From Epilithonimonas hungarica (GTDB taxonomy: Bacteria > Bacteroidota > Bacteroidia > Flavobacteriales > Weeksellaceae), in the NCBI RefSeq assembly GCF_900102265.1, contig NZ_FNBH01000002.1, positions 868,001 to 932,000 on the forward strand: a stretch of 64,000 nt of DNA, given 5' to 3'. The first letter of the stretch is position 1. The number at the start of each line of letters is the position of its first letter. Below are positions 60,743-64,000 of the stretch, piece by piece. The notes beneath the pieces were generated by a model that saw only the letters and a list, made by a program, of their open reading frames with translations, did no database searches and was not told the DNA's origin. A program made the position numbers and the translations under genes.

Positions 60743-62734
60743 CTAAGCTTTTAAAGCCGCAATTTCATCTCTCAATTTCGCAGCTTTTATAAAGTCAAGG
60801 TTTTTTGCTGCAGCTTCCATTTCTTTTTGTTTGGATTCTACAATTTTTTCGATATCCTCACTTCCATAACTTGCTTTGGTTTCCGCAACTTCCTGTAAGA
60901 TTTGTTTCTGAGTATATTTTTCGTCAGGGAAATCCTTGCTTCTTCCAACCAGATTTTCACTTATTTTTTTGTTTAAAGCCTGAGGGACCTTACCATTGTC
61001 TGCATTATATTTCATCTGCTTTTCACGACGATAATTGGTTTCATCAATAGTCGCCTGCATAGATTTCGTCATCTTATCAGCATACATTATCGCACGTCCA
61101 TTCAGGTTTCTCGCAGCTCTACCAACTGTTTGAATCATCGAGCGGCGAGAACGTAACATTCCTTCTTTATCCGCATCCAAAATTGCCACCAAAGAAACTT
61201 CCGGCAAATCCAGACCTTCCCTCAAAAGGTTGACACCTACCAAAACATCAAACAACCCCAAACGCAGATCCTGCATGATTTGGATCCTTTCCAAAGTTTC
61301 CACATCAGAATGGATATATCTTGTTCGGATTCCGACTTTCGTGAAATATTTGGTCAGTTCTTCCGCCATTTTTTTAGTAAGAGTTGTAACCAAAACACGT
61401 TCGTCCGCTTCTTCACGTTTATGGATTTCTTCAATCAGATCATCAATCTGATTCATTGTTGGGCGGACTTCGATAATTGGGTCAAGAAGTCCAGTTGGAC
61501 GGATGATCTGTTCGATATAAGTTCCGCCGGATTTTTCCAATTCGTAATCTGCAGGTGTTGCCGAAACATAAATCACCTGATTCTGCATATCTTCAAACTC
61601 GTTGAATTTCAAAGGACGATTGTCCATAGCAGCCGGCAAGCGGAATCCGTGTTCTACCAAAACTTCTTTTCTACTTCTGTCACCGCCATACATTGCGTGA
61701 ACCTGCGGAACCGTCACGTGACTTTCATCAATCACCATCAAGAAATCTTTCGGAAAATAATCTAAAAGACAGAATGGTCTTGTCCCAGGCAAACGACCAT
61801 CCATATATCTGGAATAATTCTCAATTCCCGAACAATAGCCAAGTTCCCGAATCATTTCTAAGTCCAATTCGGTTCTTTCTTCCAATCGTTTGGCTTCCAA
61901 AGGTTTTTCGATTTCCCGGAAAAAATCAACCTGCTTTACCATATCATCCTGAATCTGTTTGATGGCACTTTGCATCGTTTCGGGTGTGGTTACGAAAAGA
62001 TTGGCCGGATAAATATTGATCAGATCAAAATTCGAAATCACATTTCCGGAAACCGGGTCAAAACTTTGGATTTTCTCCACATCATCTCCAAAAAACTGAA
62101 TCCGAATCGCCGTATCAGCATAAGCCGGATAAATATCAATTACGTCACCTTTCACGCGGAACGTTCCTCTTTGAAACTCATTCAAAGCCCTAGAATATAA
62201 CGCACTAACTAATTGATGAAGTAATTTAGTACGAGATAATTTTTCATTTTTCTCAATTGTAATCAATGATTTATGAAATTCTGAAGGATTTCCAACACCA
62301 TAAATACACGAAACCGAAGCCACAATTAAAACATCGCGTCGTCCGGAAAGTAAACTTGCAATGGCAGAAAGCCTAAGTTTTTCAACCTCTTCATTGATGC
62401 TCAAATCTTTTTCGATGTAAGTATTTGTAGAAGCGATGAAAGCTTCCGGCTGATAATAGTCGTAGTAACTTACAAAATATTCCACCGCATTATCCGGAAA
62501 AAACTCCTTGAATTCCATAAAAAGCTGAGCCGCCAAAGTTTTGTTGTGAGCCATCACAATCGTTGGCCGTTGAACACTTTCTACAACATTGGCAATCGTA
62601 AACGTTTTTCCAGAACCGGTAACTCCTAGAAGCGTCTGATATTTTTCGCCAATGTTGATTCCTTCTACCAATTTCTCAATGGCTTGAGGCTGGTCTCCAG
62701 TAGGTTGATAGTCTGATTGAAGTTTGAATTGCAT
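60743..62734 (-). CDS. uvrB: excinuclease ABC subunit B
   Basis: The 663-residue nucleotide-excision repair helicase has Walker A GVTGSGKT at 37-44, the beta-hairpin segment YYDYYQPEAFI, the DEAD-type VIDESH motif and helicase motifs through QTVGRAARN. A C-terminal UVR domain (EKIVESKQKEMEAAAKNLDFIKAAKLRDEI, in two blocks) binds UvrC. UvrB inspects lesions delivered by UvrA. Length is normal. Confidence 0.96.
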   Translation of the reverse strand: MQFKLQSDYQPTGDQPQAIEKLVEGINIGEKYQTLLGVTGSGKTFTIANVVESVQRPTIVMAHNKTLAAQLFMEFKEFFPDNAVEYFVSYYDYYQPEAFIASTNTYIEKDLSINEEVEKLRLSAIASLLSGRRDVLIVASVSCIYGVGNPSEFHKSLITIEKNEKLSRTKLLHQLVSALYSRALNEFQRGTFRVKGDVIDIYPAYADTAIRIQFFGDDVEKIQSFDPVSGNVISNFDLINIYPANLFVTTPETMQSAIKQIQDDMVKQVDFFREIEKPLEAKRLEERTELDLEMIRELGYCSGIENYSRYMDGRLPGTRPFCLLDYFPKDFLMVIDESHVTVPQVHAMYGGDRSRKEVLVEHGFRLPAAMDNRPLKFNEFEDMQNQVIYVSATPADYELEKSGGTYIEQIIRPTGLLDPIIEVRPTMNQIDDLIEEIHKREEADERVLVTTLTKKMAEELTKYFTKVGIRTRYIHSDVETLERIQIMQDLRLGLFDVLVGVNLLREGLDLPEVSLVAILDADKEGMLRSRRSMIQTVGRAARNLNGRAIMYADKMTKSMQATIDETNYRREKQMKYNADNGKVPQALNKKISENLVGRSKDFPDEKYTQKQILQEVAETKASYGSEDIEKIVESKQKEMEAAAKNLDFIKAAKLRDEIAALKA

Positions 62735-62776
62735 TGAACAAATTTACGAAATAAAACGTGGTTTTCTATAAAAAGA

Positions 62777-62809
62777 AACCCTTTCAGAGTTTGAAACTCT
62801 GAAAGGGTT
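62777..62809. repeat. AACCCTTTCAGAGTT palindrome, possibly also terminator of the M56 gene
   Basis: AACCCTTTCAGAGTT and AACTCTGAAAGGGTT are perfect 15-base arms around a TGA loop. It is a common palindrome type in Bacteroidota. On the minus strand it is followed by TCTTTTTAT, so it could end the transcript of the gene at 62843. Confidence 0.85.
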
Positions 62810-62842
62810 ATTTGATAATTTTGAATTATTTTTACAAATATT

Positions 62843-64000
62843 TTATTGAAAATTCATCGTTATTGGAAATTTAAAAACTGTCGCGGATTCTTTTCCGTCT
62901 TCGGTTGCTGGTTTCCAAACTTTGTCAGCAGTAGAAATCTTCATACTTCTGACAGCTTCATCATTGAAAGCTTGATTAGGACCTTCAGCTTTAATGTCAG
63001 TCGTTTTCCCGTTTTCATCAATTGAAATATAAATACTTGTTTTGAGTACGCCATCTTTTTTTCCAAAAGCAGAAGAATCAAAATTTTGAGAAAAATCCTT
63101 TCGAAGAGCATTTATCCCTTCTGGAAACTCTGCTGGTTTTGCATTAACTGCTGGAGGCGGCGGTGGTGGAATTGGCAATTCGTTTTCCTTAAATTCTTTT
63201 GGAGCTGGTGGCGTTTTTACTTTTTTAGAATTTTTGAGTTTTACATTGTTTTTGCCCTCGATTCTGTGTGGAATTGTATCAAGCTTTTTGAAATTATTGC
63301 CAGCTATTTCTGTTGGAATAGGTTGAGTTACTGTTTCGATCTCCGAAGCATAAACTTTTTGTACAAACAGAAAACTTAATCCCGCAAAAGCAGAAACAAC
63401 AAACAGTTTTTTGGTTCTTTCGAATTTTGACTTTTTTGTGGTCATCATAATAAATCGTTTTTTGGTGTTATTGTAATTGAATTGGTGTGTTAGGCTAAGG
63501 TTCTGAGTTTGGAGAATCTCGGAAAGAATCAACTGTTGATAATCTTTCACATTATTTTTTTGCTGAATAATGCTTTCATCTGCCAAAAATTCGTGATTAT
63601 CTGTCATCGCTTTTTTATAAAAATATAAAGCAGGATTGAACCATGAAATGACTCTCAAAATCTCAAGAAACAGAATATCCAAAGAGTGTTTCTGAACGAT
63701 ATGTGTTTTCTCGTGTTGGAAAATCCTATTATCAATTATTTGATTTTCGAAATAACTTTTATTCAGATAGATTTTGTTCCAAAAACTGAATGGAGGCAGA
63801 TTTTTCTCTATTAATTTCACTTTCTGATTCTGATAATTAATATCAATTCCTTTCAGTTCAATGATTTTTTTAATTGAAATGACTGATTTTATAATCAACA
63901 CAATAGAAACTAAAACAGAGGCTATGAGAATGAAATTCATCCAGTCAAATTGTGACGTTTGATTTGCATTCTGAATTAATTGTTGCGTTGGTATTTCGTC
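62843..64000 (-). CDS. BlaR1-type M56 metallopeptidase with C-terminal TonB domain (5' truncated)
   Basis: The frame is open to the window edge (385 residues visible), so the N-terminal membrane part is missing and the Met at 63940 is not the true start. The zinc site HEKTH and the downstream NHEFLADES with ISWFNPALYFYKKA are the M56/BlaR1 marks. A membrane helix (LFVVSAFAGLSFLFVQ) leads to a proline-rich spacer (PPPPPPA) and a TonB C-terminal domain (DENGKTTDIKAEGP ... VFKFPITMNF). Such fusions occur in Bacteroidota next to BlaI-type repressors and may regulate or transduce envelope signals. The repressor would lie outside the window. Confidence 0.88.
   Translation of the reverse strand, partial: DEIPTQQLIQNANQTSQFDWMNFILIASVLVSIVLIIKSVISIKKIIELKGIDINYQNQKVKLIEKNLPPFSFWNKIYLNKSYFENQIIDNRIFQHEKTHIVQKHSLDILFLEILRVISWFNPALYFYKKAMTDNHEFLADESIIQQKNNVKDYQQLILSEILQTQNLSLTHQFNYNNTKKRFIMMTTKKSKFERTKKLFVVSAFAGLSFLFVQKVYASEIETVTQPIPTEIAGNNFKKLDTIPHRIEGKNNVKLKNSKKVKTPPAPKEFKENELPIPPPPPPAVNAKPAEFPEGINALRKDFSQNFDSSAFGKKDGVLKTSIYISIDENGKTTDIKAEGPNQAFNDEAVRSMKISTADKVWKPATEDGKESATVFKFPITMNFQ

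Noticed and set aside
61280-61765. 161-codon ORF on the plus strand
   Set aside because: It is antisense to uvrB, very rich in Phe, Ile and His, and has no recognisable motif.
1-64000. tRNA or rRNA genes, CRISPR arrays, insertion sequences, prophage or integrase genes
   Set aside because: None was recognised: no regularly spaced direct repeats, no transposase or integrase motifs, no cloverleaf sequences. A covariance search could still find a missed small RNA.

Overview
The window is a 64 kb, AT-rich, densely coded piece of chromosome from a member of the Bacteroidota, class Flavobacteriia, most like Chryseobacterium or another Weeksellaceae genus. The genus is inferred. What is seen: two proteins ending in a type IX secretion (T9SS) sorting tail, promoters of the Bacteroidota form TAnnTTTG, A-rich leaders without Shine-Dalgarno sequences, 2TM-domain proteins, a DUF3667 protein, and many imperfect palindromic intergenic repeats of the kind common in this group. 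I see no rRNA or tRNA gene, prophage, transposase, integrase or CRISPR array. This is mostly core genome.

Layout. 0-3.5 kb: T9SS tail, YifB/ComM ATPase, GDP-mannose pyrophosphorylase, SprT-like metalloprotease. 3.5-6 kb: membrane histidine kinase with its response regulator. 6-10.5 kb: ElaA, EngB, an alpha/beta hydrolase, TrmL, a nucleoside-recognition membrane protein. 10.5-13.6 kb: a leader with a mini-ORF, then the methionine transporter metNIQ. 13.8-20.8 kb: FISUMP secreted protein, accD, fbaA, nadK, CBS protein, a SpoU methyltransferase, a bestrophin. 21-25 kb: HerA-like ATPase, DUF3667 protein, DnaQ-type exonuclease. 25-33 kb: a probable lysine attenuator and lysA, a Crp-type regulator, surE, Prc protease, htpG. 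33.5-40.5 kb: methylmalonyl-CoA mutase and its chaperone MeaB, separated by an RNA-repair cassette (rtcB-prfH-TPR gene) and a structured RNA with its own promoter and terminator. 40.5-47.7 kb: lipoprotein, glycosyltransferase, clpC, Crp-type regulator, beta-barrel protein, mnmA. 47.8-50.8 kb: a LytTR/LytS-type two-component cluster interleaved with 2TM-domain proteins. 51-64 kb: radical SAM protein, menD, pabB/pabC, membrane proteins, lipopolysaccharide-core genes (GT9 and a sugar kinase), uvrB and a BlaR1-type M56 protein cut by the window edge.

Most notable observations. (1) The lysA leader has every element of a classical amino-acid attenuator: a 23-codon ORF with five Lys codons, a 10-bp antiterminator that starts at its stop codon, and a mutually exclusive terminator. 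(2) metNIQ has a parallel leader whose 11-codon ORF carries adjacent Cys codons. (3) The sensor kinase at 49.5-50.8 kb is joined to a 2TM domain exactly at an A8 tract. One A fewer would restore two genes overlapping by ATGA, so this is a recent fusion, a slippage switch or a sequencing error. (4) An RtcB-PrfH ribosome-repair operon has a third, frameshifted TPR gene and a structured RNA upstream. (5) Several short promoter-terminator units without a gene look like small RNAs. (6) AccD lacks its zinc finger, and the DnaQ protein carries a decayed GIY-YIG domain.
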